Shown: piece by piece, positions 36,307 through 45,489 of the stretch | Numbering within the stretch: position 1 is the stretch's first letter | Layout of the letters: every line of letters begins with the position of its first letter | Source: Solimicrobium sp043758755 | GTDB taxonomy: Bacteria > Pseudomonadota > Gammaproteobacteria > Burkholderiales > Burkholderiaceae_D | Assembly: GCA_043758755.1 (NCBI GenBank) | Contig: JAYVMW010000001.1 | Coordinates: 8,524 to 72,523 of the forward strand | Reading direction: 5' to 3' | Length of the DNA stretch: 64,000 nucleotides | Notes under the pieces: model-generated | The model's input: the letters and a program-made list of their open reading frames with translations, nothing else | Told to the model about the DNA's origin: nothing | Database searches by the model: none | Made by a program: the position numbers and the translations under genes

Positions 36307-38316
36307 ATGACTGAATTTAAAAACACCGAACGCGAACTGTATTTTTTCCGGATACGGCTGTTCGCCATTGCCGGTTTTATTCTGGTGTGTTTTACCGCGC
36401 TTTTCGCTCGCTTCGTCTGGTTGCAGATCGTCAAGCACGAAGTGTATGCCACTCAGGCCGAGGACAATCGTATCTCGATTGTTCCGGTGGCGCCGAACCG
36501 CGGACTGATTCTGGACCGCAACGGTGTGGTATTGGCGCGCAATTTTTCTGCCTACACGCTCGAAATCACCCCTTCCAAAATCAATCAGGATCTGGATGTC
36601 GTCATCGACGAGCTGGCACAACTGATTGACATTCAGCCCAAGCATCGCAAGCGCTTCAAAAAGCTCATGGAAGATTCCAAGAGTTTTGAAAGTCTGCCGA
36701 TCCGCACGCGCTTGACCGATGAAGAAGTGGCGCGGTTTACTGTGCAGCATTTCCGGTTTCCCGGCGTGGAAATTCAGGCCCGTCTGTTCCGTCAGTATCC
36801 GCTCGGTGAAACCGCGTCGCACGTGATCGGTTATATCGGACGCATCAGCGCGTCAGACGCCAAACTGCTCGACGAATCTGAATCCGATTCCGACAATTAC
36901 TACGGCACCGATTACATCGGCAAGGAAGGTCTGGAAAAAAGTTATGAGCGTGTGCTGCATGGCACGACCGGCAGTGAAGAAGTGGAAGTCTCGGCCGGTG
37001 GCCGTGCCGTGCGTACGCTGTCGCATTCACCTGCGACCTCCGGCAGCAATTTGATCCTTTCGATTGATATCGAACTGCAGAAAATTGTTGAAGAAGCGTT
37101 CGGGGACAAGCGCGGCGCATTTGTGGCCATCGATCCGGAGACCGGCGATGTGCTGGCCTTTGTCTCCAAACCGACTTACGATCCGAACCTGTTTGTAGAG
37201 GGTATCGATCAGGTCAATTGGGAAAGTCTGAACAATTCGATCGACAAACCCCTGATCAACCGCGCCCTGACCAGTACCTACCCGCCTGGTTCAACCTACA
37301 AGCCTTTCATGGCGCTGGCGGCGCTGGAACTGGGCAAACGCACCACCAGTTATACGCTGTCCGACCCCGGATTTTTTACCCTCGGTGGCCACGTTTTTCA
37401 TGATGACATCGCCGGCGGGCACGGCATGGTCGACATGTACCGCTCGATCGTCAAGTCCTGCGATACCTATTATTTCATGTTGGCCAATGATCTGGGTGTG
37501 GATGCAATCCACGATTTTATGAAGCCGTTCGGATTCGGTTCCGTAACTGGCATCGATCTGGAACATGAACGCACCGGCATTTTACCTTCCACGGACTGGA
37601 AACGCAGTTATTACAAAAAAGCGGCACAGCAGAAATGGTATGCCGGTGAAACCATTTCGCTCGGTATTGGACAGGGTTACAACAGCTTCACACCGCTGCA
37701 ACTGGCGCACGCAGTGGCAACGTTGGCCAACAATGGGGTGGTCATGAAACCGCATCTGGTCAAACTGATCGAAGATCCGCAGACCCATAAACACACGCTG
37801 ACTGTGCCAAGTGAAAGTTATCGCATTGCGCTGAAACAGGAAAATATCGATTTCATCAAACACGCCATGGCCGGTGTTCCAAAAGAAGGTACAAGTGCGC
37901 CGGTGTTTATCAATGCCGGTTATGAATCGGCCGGCAAGACCGGCACGGCGCAGGTGATCGGCATTAAAAAGGGTGAAAAATACAATGCCAACAATGTCGC
38001 CATGCGCTTTCGTGACCACGCCCTGTACACCGCGTTTGCGCCGGTGGAGCGGCCCAGAATTGCGATTGCCATGATTGTAGAAAATGGCGGATTCGGTGCA
38101 GCCGGTGCGGCACCTATAGCCAAGCTGGCGCTCGACTATTTCCTGCTCGGCAAACACCCGGATGACAAGTCGCGTGAATTAATCAAGAGTATGGAAAGTA
38201 CCCCGCTGGAACGGGTCGATACGAACCTGATGCAGTCCGAATCTGAAGTCAAGGCCGAAGCCGAATCGGAAGGCGGGCCACCGCCCGGCGCTGCCACTCC
38301 ACCTTCCAAAGAATAA
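36307..38316 (+). CDS. mrdA: Penicillin-binding protein 2
   Basis: The elongation-specific transpeptidase, 669 residues. One N-terminal membrane helix (LFAIAGFILVCFTALFARFVWLQIV) is followed by the pedestal domain (APNRGLILDRNGVVLARN) and the transpeptidase domain. Active-site motifs are STYK (Ser329, Lys332), SCD (KSCDTYYF) and KTG (544-546). The tail is Glu/Pro-rich. It works with RodA, whose gene starts nine bases later, to build lateral wall peptidoglycan. Confidence 0.97.
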   Translation: MTEFKNTERELYFFRIRLFAIAGFILVCFTALFARFVWLQIVKHEVYATQAEDNRISIVPVAPNRGLILDRNGVVLARNFSAYTLEITPSKINQDLDVVIDELAQLIDIQPKHRKRFKKLMEDSKSFESLPIRTRLTDEEVARFTVQHFRFPGVEIQARLFRQYPLGETASHVIGYIGRISASDAKLLDESESDSDNYYGTDYIGKEGLEKSYERVLHGTTGSEEVEVSAGGRAVRTLSHSPATSGSNLILSIDIELQKIVEEAFGDKRGAFVAIDPETGDVLAFVSKPTYDPNLFVEGIDQVNWESLNNSIDKPLINRALTSTYPPGSTYKPFMALAALELGKRTTSYTLSDPGFFTLGGHVFHDDIAGGHGMVDMYRSIVKSCDTYYFMLANDLGVDAIHDFMKPFGFGSVTGIDLEHERTGILPSTDWKRSYYKKAAQQKWYAGETISLGIGQGYNSFTPLQLAHAVATLANNGVVMKPHLVKLIEDPQTHKHTLTVPSESYRIALKQENIDFIKHAMAGVPKEGTSAPVFINAGYESAGKTGTAQVIGIKKGEKYNANNVAMRFRDHALYTAFAPVERPRIAIAMIVENGGFGAAGAAPIAKLALDYFLLGKHPDDKSRELIKSMESTPLERVDTNLMQSESEVKAEAESEGGPPPGAATPPSKE

Positions 38317-38325
38317 CGGCGAACC

Positions 38326-39432
38326 ATGCGCAGACACCACTCACCCTGGCAATCCATTAAACCGTACCTGATGGTGTTTGACGGACCGCTGGCCATCATC
38401 ATTTTTCTGATCATGTCGGTGGGGATCGTCACGCTGTATTCGGCCGGGATCGATTTTCCGGGCCGGGTCGAAGATCAGCTGCGCAATATTGTGGTGGCGT
38501 TTATCGTGATGTGGATCGCTGCCAATGTGCCGCCGCAAACGCTTATGCGCTTTGCCGTGCCGCTGTACACCGTTGGCGTGAGTCTGTTGATTGCGGTGGC
38601 GTTGTTCGGCATCGTCAAAAAGGGCGGCCGACGCTGGATCAATATCGGCTTTGTGGTGCAACCCTCAGAAATCATGAAGATCGCCATGCCGCTGATGCTG
38701 GCCTGGTATTTTCAGAAGAAGGAAGGCACGATAGGCTGGAAAGAGTTTTTGGTCGCCGCCGTGCTGCTGGTCATACCGATAGCACTGATCGTGAAGCAGC
38801 CGGATCTCGGTACTGCGATTCTGGTACTTGCCGCCGGGTTCGCCGTCATTTTTCTGGCCGGCCTGTCGTGGCGCATCATTGTCGGTGTGCTGGCGTTCAG
38901 CGTGGCCTGTATGCCGGTGGTATGGAATCATTTGCATGAATACCAGCGTGAGCGGATTTTCATGCTGATTGATCCGACCACCGATCCGTTGGGTAAGGGC
39001 TTTCATATCATTCAGTCGACGATTGCAGTCGGGTCTGGCGGTATCACCGGCAAGGGCTGGTTAAAAGGGACACAGGCGCATCTGGAATTTATTCCGGAAC
39101 GCACCACAGATTTTATTTTTGCGGTATTCGCCGAAGAGTTCGGACTGATCGGCTGCTGCATACTGCTGGCTCTGTACCTGCTGCTATTTACGCGTGGGCT
39201 CATGATTGCGGCCAATGCGCCGACTTTTTTCACGCGGTTGCTGGCTGGCGCCATAACGACCATCTTTTTCACTTACGCGTTTGTGAATATGGGTATGGTG
39301 AGCGGCATCCTGCCGGTGGTTGGGGTACCCTTGCCGATGCTCAGTTATGGCGGCACTGCGTTGGTCACGCTGGGTTTTGGCGTGGGCATTCTGATGAGTA
39401 TTCAGCGGCACCGCAAGCTGGTGCAGAGTTAG
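38326..39432 (+). CDS. rodA: Peptidoglycan glycosyltransferase RodA
   Basis: A 368-residue SEDS-family polytopic protein with about ten membrane helices. Signature regions are GRRWINIGFVVQPSEIMKIAMPLMLAWYF, VKQPDLGTAILVLAAGFAVIFLAG, GGITGKGWLKGTQAHLEFIPERTTDFIFAVFAEEFGLIG and the final GVPLPMLSYGGTALVTLGFGVGILMSI. It polymerises glycan strands with PBP2 in the elongasome. It sits between mrdA and rlpA with only a four-base gap to rlpA. Confidence 0.97.
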   Translation: MRRHHSPWQSIKPYLMVFDGPLAIIIFLIMSVGIVTLYSAGIDFPGRVEDQLRNIVVAFIVMWIAANVPPQTLMRFAVPLYTVGVSLLIAVALFGIVKKGGRRWINIGFVVQPSEIMKIAMPLMLAWYFQKKEGTIGWKEFLVAAVLLVIPIALIVKQPDLGTAILVLAAGFAVIFLAGLSWRIIVGVLAFSVACMPVVWNHLHEYQRERIFMLIDPTTDPLGKGFHIIQSTIAVGSGGITGKGWLKGTQAHLEFIPERTTDFIFAVFAEEFGLIGCCILLALYLLLFTRGLMIAANAPTFFTRLLAGAITTIFFTYAFVNMGMVSGILPVVGVPLPMLSYGGTALVTLGFGVGILMSIQRHRKLVQS

Positions 39433-39436
39433 TCTG

Positions 39437-40564
39437 ATGAAATCAATCAAGCATCAGCTCGGATTATTGTTGCTGGCTCTTGTTGTGCTGTTGCTGGCAG
39501 CATGCGGCAGTGCGCCGCAAAAACCACCGTCCTCAAGGCCTGTCCCAGCCAGCAGTGCTGCCGCTGCTCAGGCCGGACAGCCTGCACCCAGTATGCCAAA
39601 GGCCGGTTCCGGTCGTGGTGGGTATTACAAGGATGACGGGCCTGGCGACAACCCGCCTGACGGTCTGGAACTGACCCTGGATGCGGAACCGAAGGTGGAG
39701 CCGTATTCGGTCTCAGGCAACAAACCGTATGTGGTATTCGGAAAAACGTATACACCCTTGCTGGCTGACGTACCGTTTTCCCAGCGCGGCATCGGCAGCT
39801 GGTATGGTAAAAAATTCCATGGTCAAAAAACTTCGTCGGGCGAACTGTACGATATGTACAAAATGACTGCGGCGCATCCTACCCTGCCGATTCCCTCGTA
39901 TGCGCGCATTACCAATCTCTCAAATGGAAAACAGGTCATCGTCAAGATCAATGACCGTGGTCCGTTTCACAGCAGCAGGATTGTCGATCTGTCGTATACC
40001 GCAGCATTGAAACTGGACTATCTGGGCAAGGGCAGCAGTGAGTTACTGCTTGAACGTCTGCTGCCGGCAGACATTGAAAAAATGGCGGAAAACAAAAAGA
40101 ATAAACTGGCTCCCGTGCTGGCCAGCGCAGCTGCACCTGCCACACCATCGGCCGTGGTGGAAACCATGCCGGTCGCCACCGCGACGGCGGCAGTGCTGAC
40201 ACCGCTGGCAGCAACGGTGGTAACAAAACCAGACAACGCCGGTCTGGAAGCGCTGCTGGCCAGTCAGTCGGGCAGCGAGGCAAAACCCGATGCCATCACC
40301 GTCACGCCACCTGTGACGGCTGCGCCCAATCCGGCCAGCGGTTTCTATCTGCAGTTTGGTGCTTTCGGTTTGCGTTCCAATGCAGAAGCCACCTTTGCTC
40401 ATTTGCAAAGCAAACTGGCGCAGCTTCCCGCCTTTGAAATTGTGCAGCAGGGCACCCTGTATCGACTGTTCAGCGGGCCGTTTGCCAGTCGCGACGCTGC
40501 ACTTGCGGCCATTGAGCTCGCGCTCAACAGTGGACTGCCTAAACCCATTATTGTGCAGAGGTGA
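39437..40564 (+). CDS. rlpA: RlpA-family lytic transglycosylase lipoprotein with SPOR domain
   Basis: A 375-residue lipoprotein (lipobox LAAC, Cys24). A Pro/Ala-rich linker leads to the double-psi beta-barrel (RGIGSWYGKKFHGQKTSSGELYDMYKMTAAHPTLPIPSYARITNLSNGKQVIVKINDRGPF). A second, long Ala/Thr/Pro-rich linker follows, then a C-terminal SPOR domain (FYLQFGAFGLRSNAEATFAHLQSKL ... LYRLFSGPFASRDAALAA) that binds denuded glycan at division sites. It would cleave glycan strands in the periplasm, at the outer membrane. Last cell-wall gene of the operon. Confidence 0.93.
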   Translation: MKSIKHQLGLLLLALVVLLLAACGSAPQKPPSSRPVPASSAAAAQAGQPAPSMPKAGSGRGGYYKDDGPGDNPPDGLELTLDAEPKVEPYSVSGNKPYVVFGKTYTPLLADVPFSQRGIGSWYGKKFHGQKTSSGELYDMYKMTAAHPTLPIPSYARITNLSNGKQVIVKINDRGPFHSSRIVDLSYTAALKLDYLGKGSSELLLERLLPADIEKMAENKKNKLAPVLASAAAPATPSAVVETMPVATATAAVLTPLAATVVTKPDNAGLEALLASQSGSEAKPDAITVTPPVTAAPNPASGFYLQFGAFGLRSNAEATFAHLQSKLAQLPAFEIVQQGTLYRLFSGPFASRDAALAAIELALNSGLPKPIIVQR

Positions 40565-40569
40565 ATGTC

Positions 40570-41076
40570 ATGTCGGAAATCGTGATCAGAAACGCCCAGC
40601 AGCATGACTTTGCCAGCATCGTGCAGCTCAATCAAATTGAGGTGCAACATACCAGCAGCATGGATATCGAACGTTTGCGGCACCTCGACCTGCTGGCAGC
40701 ATACCATCGGGTGGCGCTGGTCGATGGCCAGTTTGCCGGCTTCATGTTTGCCATGCGTGACGGTACGAACTACGTCAACAATAACTTCAACTGGTTTGCC
40801 GAACGCCTGAACAATTTTTTATACATAGACCGCATTGTGGTGGGAGCCCAGTTCGCCGGACGCAAAATTGGCAGCGCACTGTATCAGGATCTGATTCACT
40901 TTGCCCGGCAGCTCGACATCGAACACATCGTCTGTGAATACAACGTGGAGCCAGCCAATTTACCTTCGCAGGCCTTTCACGATAAATGGGGATTTCAGGA
41001 AATGGGCAGTCAGTGGCTGAATGAAAAAACCAAACGCGTATCGTTGCAGGTGCTTACTCTCCCACTGCCAGTCTGA
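40570..41076 (+). CDS. GNAT-family acetyltransferase
   Basis: A 168-residue N-acetyltransferase. The fold shows IVIRNAQQHDFASIVQLNQ at the start, and the acetyl-CoA-binding strand-loop LYIDRIVVGAQFAGRKIGSALYQDLIHFA. The ending HDKWGFQEMGSQWL is typical. A GTG at 40561 would overlap the rlpA stop, but AGAGGTGA sits at ideal distance from the ATG at 40570, so that start is preferred. The substrate is unknown. Its last 23 bases overlap the convergent antiporter gene. Confidence 0.87.
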   Translation: MSEIVIRNAQQHDFASIVQLNQIEVQHTSSMDIERLRHLDLLAAYHRVALVDGQFAGFMFAMRDGTNYVNNNFNWFAERLNNFLYIDRIVVGAQFAGRKIGSALYQDLIHFARQLDIEHIVCEYNVEPANLPSQAFHDKWGFQEMGSQWLNEKTKRVSLQVLTLPLPV

Positions 41077-42685
41077 CCAGATTTTTTGCAACGGTGCGCT
41101 TTCCCTGAATAACGTGGGTAGCGCCGTGTTCCAGAAAATATTTTTCATCTTCGGCAGTATCAGCACGCACAACGGTGATCAGTTTCGGATTGCGCGTTCT
41201 GGCATAGACCATCAATTGTCCTGCCACGATGACGTCAGGAATGGTCAGTATCAGATTGCGGGCTTCATCGATTCTTGCCTGTTCCAGTTTCATCGCATTG
41301 GCCCGGCCATAGATGACCGTCAAATCCGTATGGTGCGCGTCGTGAATGTTGTCGGTGTGATGTTCGATAATGACGCAGGGCAGATGCAACGCCTGTAATT
41401 GTTCACCGACCAATTTCCCCAATTCTCCATAACCGATCAGGATGGTATGACCCTGACGTTTGGGGGGCGGAATATCGTCGTGCGATTCACGTTGTGATAT
41501 CCAGGGACTTAAGCAGTCCAACCCCCAGAACAGCAGCGGGTTGAACATGATGGAAATGATCGCACCGGCCAGAATCAGATCGCGCCCTTCATTAGGCAAT
41601 ATTCCCAGATCAATCCCCAATGTAGTCAGGATGAACGAGAATTCACCAATCTGCGCCAGACTGGCAGAAATGGTCAGCGCGGTGCTGAATGGTCGTCCAA
41701 AACTGCGCACCAGCACCAGTGCCACCAGTGATTTGCCAAACACAATGATGAAGACGGTGGCAAATACCAGCAACGGCGCACGGATCAGGATGGACGGGTC
41801 GAACAGCATGCCGACCGAGACAAAAAACAGTACCGAAAACAGATCGCGCAGCGGCAGCGATTCTTCTGCGGCACGATGACTTAAGGGCGATTCGGCCAGC
41901 ATCATGCCGGCAGAAAAAGCCCCCAGCGCAAAGGACACGCCAAACAGGTAGGTCGAGCCCAGCGCAAATCCGGTCGCTATGGCCAGTGTGCACAGACCGA
42001 ACAGTTCGCGTGATCCGGTCGCGGCAATTTGCACCAGTATCCAGGGAATGGCGCGCTTGCCGAAAATCAGCATGACCGCGACAAAGGCGACGATTTTGCC
42101 GATGGTGATCGACAGAGTAGTGATGATGCCGGCGATGTCCTGGACTGGCCCCGATTGACGCAGTGAGCCCGCCAGCACCGGGATCAGCACCAGCGCCAAA
42201 ACCATAATGATGTCTTCCACGATCAGCCAGCCGATGGCGATCTGACCGCGCCGGGTGCTTAACAGGTTGTGCTCCTGCAGCGCTGCAAGCAAGACTACGG
42301 TGCTGGCGCAGGACAGGGCCAGACCAAAAATCAGACCCTGACCAAGCGGCCAGCCCAAGCTCCAGGTCAGTCCCAGTCCCAGCAGTGTGGCAAACAATAT
42401 TTGCAGTATCGCGCCCGGAATGGCGATCGATTTCACGGCCAGCAGATCTTTGAGAGAAAAATGCAGGCCGACACCAAACATCAGCAGAATCACCCCGATC
42501 TCAGCCAGTTCCTGTGCCAGATGCATGTCCGCAACAAATCCGGGTGTATACGGTCCGACCAGTATGCCTGCCAGCAGATAACCGATCAGGGGTGGCATCT
42601 TTAATTTGTTGGCCAATGTGCCAAAAATAAAACCGATGACGATACATCCGACGATGGTGGCAATCAGGGGAGTCTGTTCTATCAT
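41054..42685 (-). CDS. Kef-type cation/proton antiporter with RCK domain (YbaL-like)
   Basis: A 543-residue membrane protein. About twelve hydrophobic helices of the CPA2 family come first (LIGYLLAGILVGPYTPGFV, LLMFGVGLHFSLKDLLAVK, ALSCASTVVLLAALQ). A cytoplasmic TrkA-N/RCK domain follows (GHTILIGYGELGKLVGEQLQAL, with Rossmann GYGELG), and the end lacks a TrkA-C domain. It would exchange K+ or Na+ for H+ under nucleotide control. It overlaps the convergent GNAT gene at 41054-41076. It follows rsmI on the minus strand after 15 bases, so the two may be cotranscribed. Confidence 0.9.
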   Translation of the reverse strand: MIEQTPLIATIVGCIVIGFIFGTLANKLKMPPLIGYLLAGILVGPYTPGFVADMHLAQELAEIGVILLMFGVGLHFSLKDLLAVKSIAIPGAILQILFATLLGLGLTWSLGWPLGQGLIFGLALSCASTVVLLAALQEHNLLSTRRGQIAIGWLIVEDIIMVLALVLIPVLAGSLRQSGPVQDIAGIITTLSITIGKIVAFVAVMLIFGKRAIPWILVQIAATGSRELFGLCTLAIATGFALGSTYLFGVSFALGAFSAGMMLAESPLSHRAAEESLPLRDLFSVLFFVSVGMLFDPSILIRAPLLVFATVFIIVFGKSLVALVLVRSFGRPFSTALTISASLAQIGEFSFILTTLGIDLGILPNEGRDLILAGAIISIMFNPLLFWGLDCLSPWISQRESHDDIPPPKRQGHTILIGYGELGKLVGEQLQALHLPCVIIEHHTDNIHDAHHTDLTVIYGRANAMKLEQARIDEARNLILTIPDVIVAGQLMVYARTRNPKLITVVRADTAEDEKYFLEHGATHVIQGKRTVAKNLVRLAVGE

Positions 42686-42700
42686 GTGCGTCTGGCTGAA

Positions 42701-43606
42701 TCAGGGTTGTGAGCTGGCTTGCATGTTTTCGTTCATGTCGAGTGCCAGTTGATACAGCGCATTTTTCTTTTGACCCGTCAGTTGGGCTGCCAGTTGCGCC
42801 GCCTGCTTGACCGAACAGCTCTCCAGCAATATCGACAAAACGCGCCTCGCTTCGATCTGCTCCAGATTCTGATCCGGCGTGGCGCCTTCAAGCACAATTA
42901 CATATTCCCCCTTTAGCCGGTGCACATTGTCTGCCAGCCAGGCGTTTGCATCAGGTAAATCGCAGCGATGGATTTCCTCAAATAATTTGGTCAGTTCGCG
43001 TGCCAGAACAATCTTTCTGCTGGCCGGAAAAAGCGCAGTCAGCGCCGCGACGGTTTCAACGATACGATGCGGTGCTTCATAAAACACCAGCGTGGCCGTG
43101 CTGTTGAGCAGCGCTGATAACTGGCTGTCGCGCTGACCGGCCTTGCTGGGTAAAAATCCGACAAAAGTGAACTGATCCTGCAGCAACCCGGCTGCACTCA
43201 GTGCCGTAATAACTGCGGATGGGCCCGGCAATGGTACAACCTTGAACCCGGCAGTACGCACGGCATCAACGATGCGCGCGCCAGGGTCGGAAATGGCCGG
43301 GGTGCCTGCGTCCGAAATCAGAGCAATGCTTTCACCGCTTTCCAGCCGTTGCACAATTTTTTGCGCGACTTCGTTTTCATTGTGCTGATGTGCTGCGATC
43401 AACGGTTTGGACAGACCTAGCTGGTTCAGCAGTTGCGCACTGTTGCGCGTATCCTCACAGGCGATGGCGTCAACGATAGATAAAACATGCAGGGCCCGAC
43501 AGCTGATGTCAGCAATATTACCGATCGGGGTGGCAACCACATACAGGGACGATGCCGGATAAGATTGTTGAGCAGCATGAGAAAACAGCAGGTTTGTATC
43601 AGTCAT
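42701..43606 (-). CDS. rsmI: 16S rRNA C1402 2'-O-ribose methyltransferase RsmI
   Basis: A 301-residue tetrapyrrole-methylase-fold enzyme that modifies C1402 in the ribosomal P site. Signature segments are SLYVVATPIGNIADISCRALHVL, IACEDTRNSAQLL, ALISDAGTPAISDPGARIV, VVPLPGPSAVITALSAAGL and FVGFLPSKAGQR. Two in-frame ATGs four codons apart (43606 and 43618) precede the conserved region; neither has a clear ribosome-binding site, and the inner one is used here. Followed by the Kef-type gene. Confidence 0.94.
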   Translation of the reverse strand: MTDTNLLFSHAAQQSYPASSLYVVATPIGNIADISCRALHVLSIVDAIACEDTRNSAQLLNQLGLSKPLIAAHQHNENEVAQKIVQRLESGESIALISDAGTPAISDPGARIVDAVRTAGFKVVPLPGPSAVITALSAAGLLQDQFTFVGFLPSKAGQRDSQLSALLNSTATLVFYEAPHRIVETVAALTALFPASRKIVLARELTKLFEEIHRCDLPDANAWLADNVHRLKGEYVIVLEGATPDQNLEQIEARRVLSILLESCSVKQAAQLAAQLTGQKKNALYQLALDMNENMQASSQP

Positions 43607-43673
43607 GCGTAGGCTCATTTGAATTGTGGGAAGAAAAGATTGTGCGCGTATCGGGTGGGCCTGACAAGAAAAA

Positions 43674-44381
43674 TCAGGCAAACAGGAATGAATGGACTCT
43701 GGATTGAGTGTCTTTCCAGATCACGCCATTTTGCAATACCGCCAAAAACCAGGTTTGCTCACCCATTGATTTTTTTTGGGCAAAGCCGGCAGGGGTCAAC
43801 AGGGCTATACAAACACCTGCATCAGGATCGCGCACGGAATGGTAAAAAATAGCGCCAACGCCACCGGCCCTGGCAGTTCTGGCAAAGGCCTGGGTGCAGC
43901 TGTAATCATTGGGATGCTGCCAGACAGGCTGGTCAGAATTGAATGGCGCCACGCGAAGATCTATCGCTGCCGTTGAGATGTTTGCCTGTAAAGCAGTATG
44001 CGCAACGGGGTCGAGTTTTTTCAGTTGACTGGCCTCTTTCAGGAACCGCCAGCGCCAGTACCCCAACTCCGCCGCAGCGGTTTTTTCTGTTTGCGCGCCA
44101 TAAAATACACCGGGGTCAGTGATGGCGCGAAAACGCGAACCCGTGCGTTGCGGATAATACCGAAATGGCGTTGCAAGCAGATAATCCAGTCCCTGAGTTG
44201 TGTCTGGCTGCCTGGGTTTGCTGGACTCCAGTAACGTTTCAAGGACATCCTGCTCAGCGAGGGTGTCAACGAGTTTCATGGTCGAGGCAATGTGCTGTGC
44301 CTCGACCATGCGCCAGACGCTCCCTAGCCACAGATGCGCCTCAGACGATACCGCGTCTTGCGTCCAGATAGTGTACGACAC
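43674..44381 (-). CDS. RES-domain toxin
   Basis: A 235-residue RES-family toxin (ParT/MbcT-like), a class shown elsewhere to degrade NAD+ or ADP-ribosylate targets. The domain spans about residues 70-225. It includes FRYYPQRTGSRFRAITDPGVFYGAQTEKTAAAELGYWRW, with the conserved Arg, Tyr and Glu region, and CTQAFARTARAGGVGAIFYHSVRDPDAGVCIALL. The start lies inside the antitoxin gene, giving a 41-base overlap; this is common for Xre-RES pairs but may also mean that translation begins further in. Its C-terminal end is close to the start of rsmI, read on the same strand. Confidence 0.87.
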   Translation of the reverse strand: MSYTIWTQDAVSSEAHLWLGSVWRMVEAQHIASTMKLVDTLAEQDVLETLLESSKPRQPDTTQGLDYLLATPFRYYPQRTGSRFRAITDPGVFYGAQTEKTAAAELGYWRWRFLKEASQLKKLDPVAHTALQANISTAAIDLRVAPFNSDQPVWQHPNDYSCTQAFARTARAGGVGAIFYHSVRDPDAGVCIALLTPAGFAQKKSMGEQTWFLAVLQNGVIWKDTQSRVHSFLFA

Positions 44382-44721
44382 GTACCAATCCTTCTGTTTG
44401 GGTTATTAAATCCGCCGGCCGGCCGTTCAAAGCCAGGTTGTCACTGTTGAGCCAGTCCCGGGCTGTTTGTTCGTTTCCAACGATGGAATCAAGCGAACGG
44501 AACGCGCGCACAAACAATAGTGCCAACTCCCATTCTTTGCGGCCTTGATCGAGTTGGTATTGCCCGTTGTAAAGCCTGGTCATGGTCGGGGCGCTCAGCC
44601 CAAGGATTTTTGCCAGTAACGTGCGCGAAATGTCCAGTTGATCTGCAGCGCGGGTGACCGCCTTACTTAATACGAAAGACTCATCGGGCCGGCCCGCAAT
44701 TTGACTGGTAAATGCAATCAT
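44341..44721 (-). CDS. Xre/MbcA/ParS-type antitoxin
   Basis: A 126-residue antitoxin paired with the RES toxin. An N-terminal helix-turn-helix (VTRAADQLDISRTLLAKILGLSAPTMTRLYNGQYQL) is followed by the DUF2384-type C-terminal region (ELALLFVRAFRSLDSIVGNEQTARDWLNSDNLALNGRPADLI). The motif of a truncated gene product placed over the toxin NAD+ site (NGRPADLI...G) is typical. A strong ribosome site (TGGAGGT) precedes the ATG. Short inverted repeats just upstream (TTTCTACAGAAA at 44738-44749; CCATA/TATGG at 44758-44774) may be the operator. Confidence 0.88.
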   Translation of the reverse strand: MIAFTSQIAGRPDESFVLSKAVTRAADQLDISRTLLAKILGLSAPTMTRLYNGQYQLDQGRKEWELALLFVRAFRSLDSIVGNEQTARDWLNSDNLALNGRPADLITQTEGLVRVVHYLDARRGIV

Positions 44722-44878
44722 AATTTACCTCCATCTGTTTCTACAGAAAATATGCTACCATAAATTTTCTATGGAAAGAAAAGCGATAAAAATAATACCT
44801 CAAAAAATACCTTGTTCAAGGTCTGGTCAAAATGTGCTTCTCTCGTTAAGCTGTGCTGATAATACGGGAGGAAAGGAC

Positions 44879-45070
44879 ATGGTGTTACTGATAATGTGGT
44901 GCATCTTACTGGCAGTGTGCTGGCCACTGGCGCTGGTTTTGCTGGTATGCATGCCTGTAATCTGGTTAATTTCATTGCCGTTACGTCTGATCGGCATTTC
45001 ACTCGATGCATTGTTCGCCTTGATTAAGGCGCTGCTGTTTTTACCGGCCCGTATTCTGGGCGCGAAATAG
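44879..45070 (+). CDS. Small hydrophobic membrane protein
   Basis: A 63-residue protein of unknown function. It is almost entirely two hydrophobic helices (LIMWCILLAVCWPLALVLLVCMPVIWLISLPL and DALFALIKALLFLPARIL). The ATG has GGGAGG nine bases upstream, far better than the earlier in-frame ATG at 44771. It is divergent from the RES/Xre antitoxin gene. It is too short for further assignment; a membrane location is the only safe inference. Confidence 0.65.
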   Translation: MVLLIMWCILLAVCWPLALVLLVCMPVIWLISLPLRLIGISLDALFALIKALLFLPARILGAK

Positions 45071-45142
45071 TTGCAAAATTGCATGCTTTGAATTTTGGTG
45101 CTACATTCTGGATCACTTCCCTCAACACTCTGGAGATTTCTT

Positions 45143-45463
45143 GTGAATACCATGGTTAAAGCGGCGACTTTTAGTGAAGAACTAAAAAACATTCTGAAGG
45201 AAGAAGGCAAGGAAAATCTGTTCCCGCGCAACACACTGGAAAAATACCCACACATTGTCGATAAAATTTATCTGCTCTGGCGTGAACCTGAAAACGCCCA
45301 TCATTATTTCGTCGATCTGATGACGACGCAAAGAGAAAACCGGGCTGGCTTTCCGCTGGAAGTCTATACCGAGCTGTTCGCCCTGGAAAATCATTACACC
45401 AAGACCCGTCCGAATGTTCAGAAAAGCGATAATTTCTGGAGCAGTGTGAGGCAGAACGATTAA
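45143..45463 (+). CDS. Hypothetical protein
   Basis: A 106-residue soluble protein that I do not recognise. The middle (YPHIVDKIYLLWREPENAHHYFVDLMTTQRENRAGFPLEVYTELFALENHY) looks like a compact helical domain of the kind found in small uncharacterised proteobacterial proteins. GTG at 45143 is chosen because TGGAG lies seven bases before it; the ATG three codons later is the alternative. It is followed closely by the DUF1330 gene. Confidence 0.6.
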   Translation: MNTMVKAATFSEELKNILKEEGKENLFPRNTLEKYPHIVDKIYLLWREPENAHHYFVDLMTTQRENRAGFPLEVYTELFALENHYTKTRPNVQKSDNFWSSVRQND

Positions 45464-45489
45464 CTTTAGTGAAATGTCAGGAAAAACAG

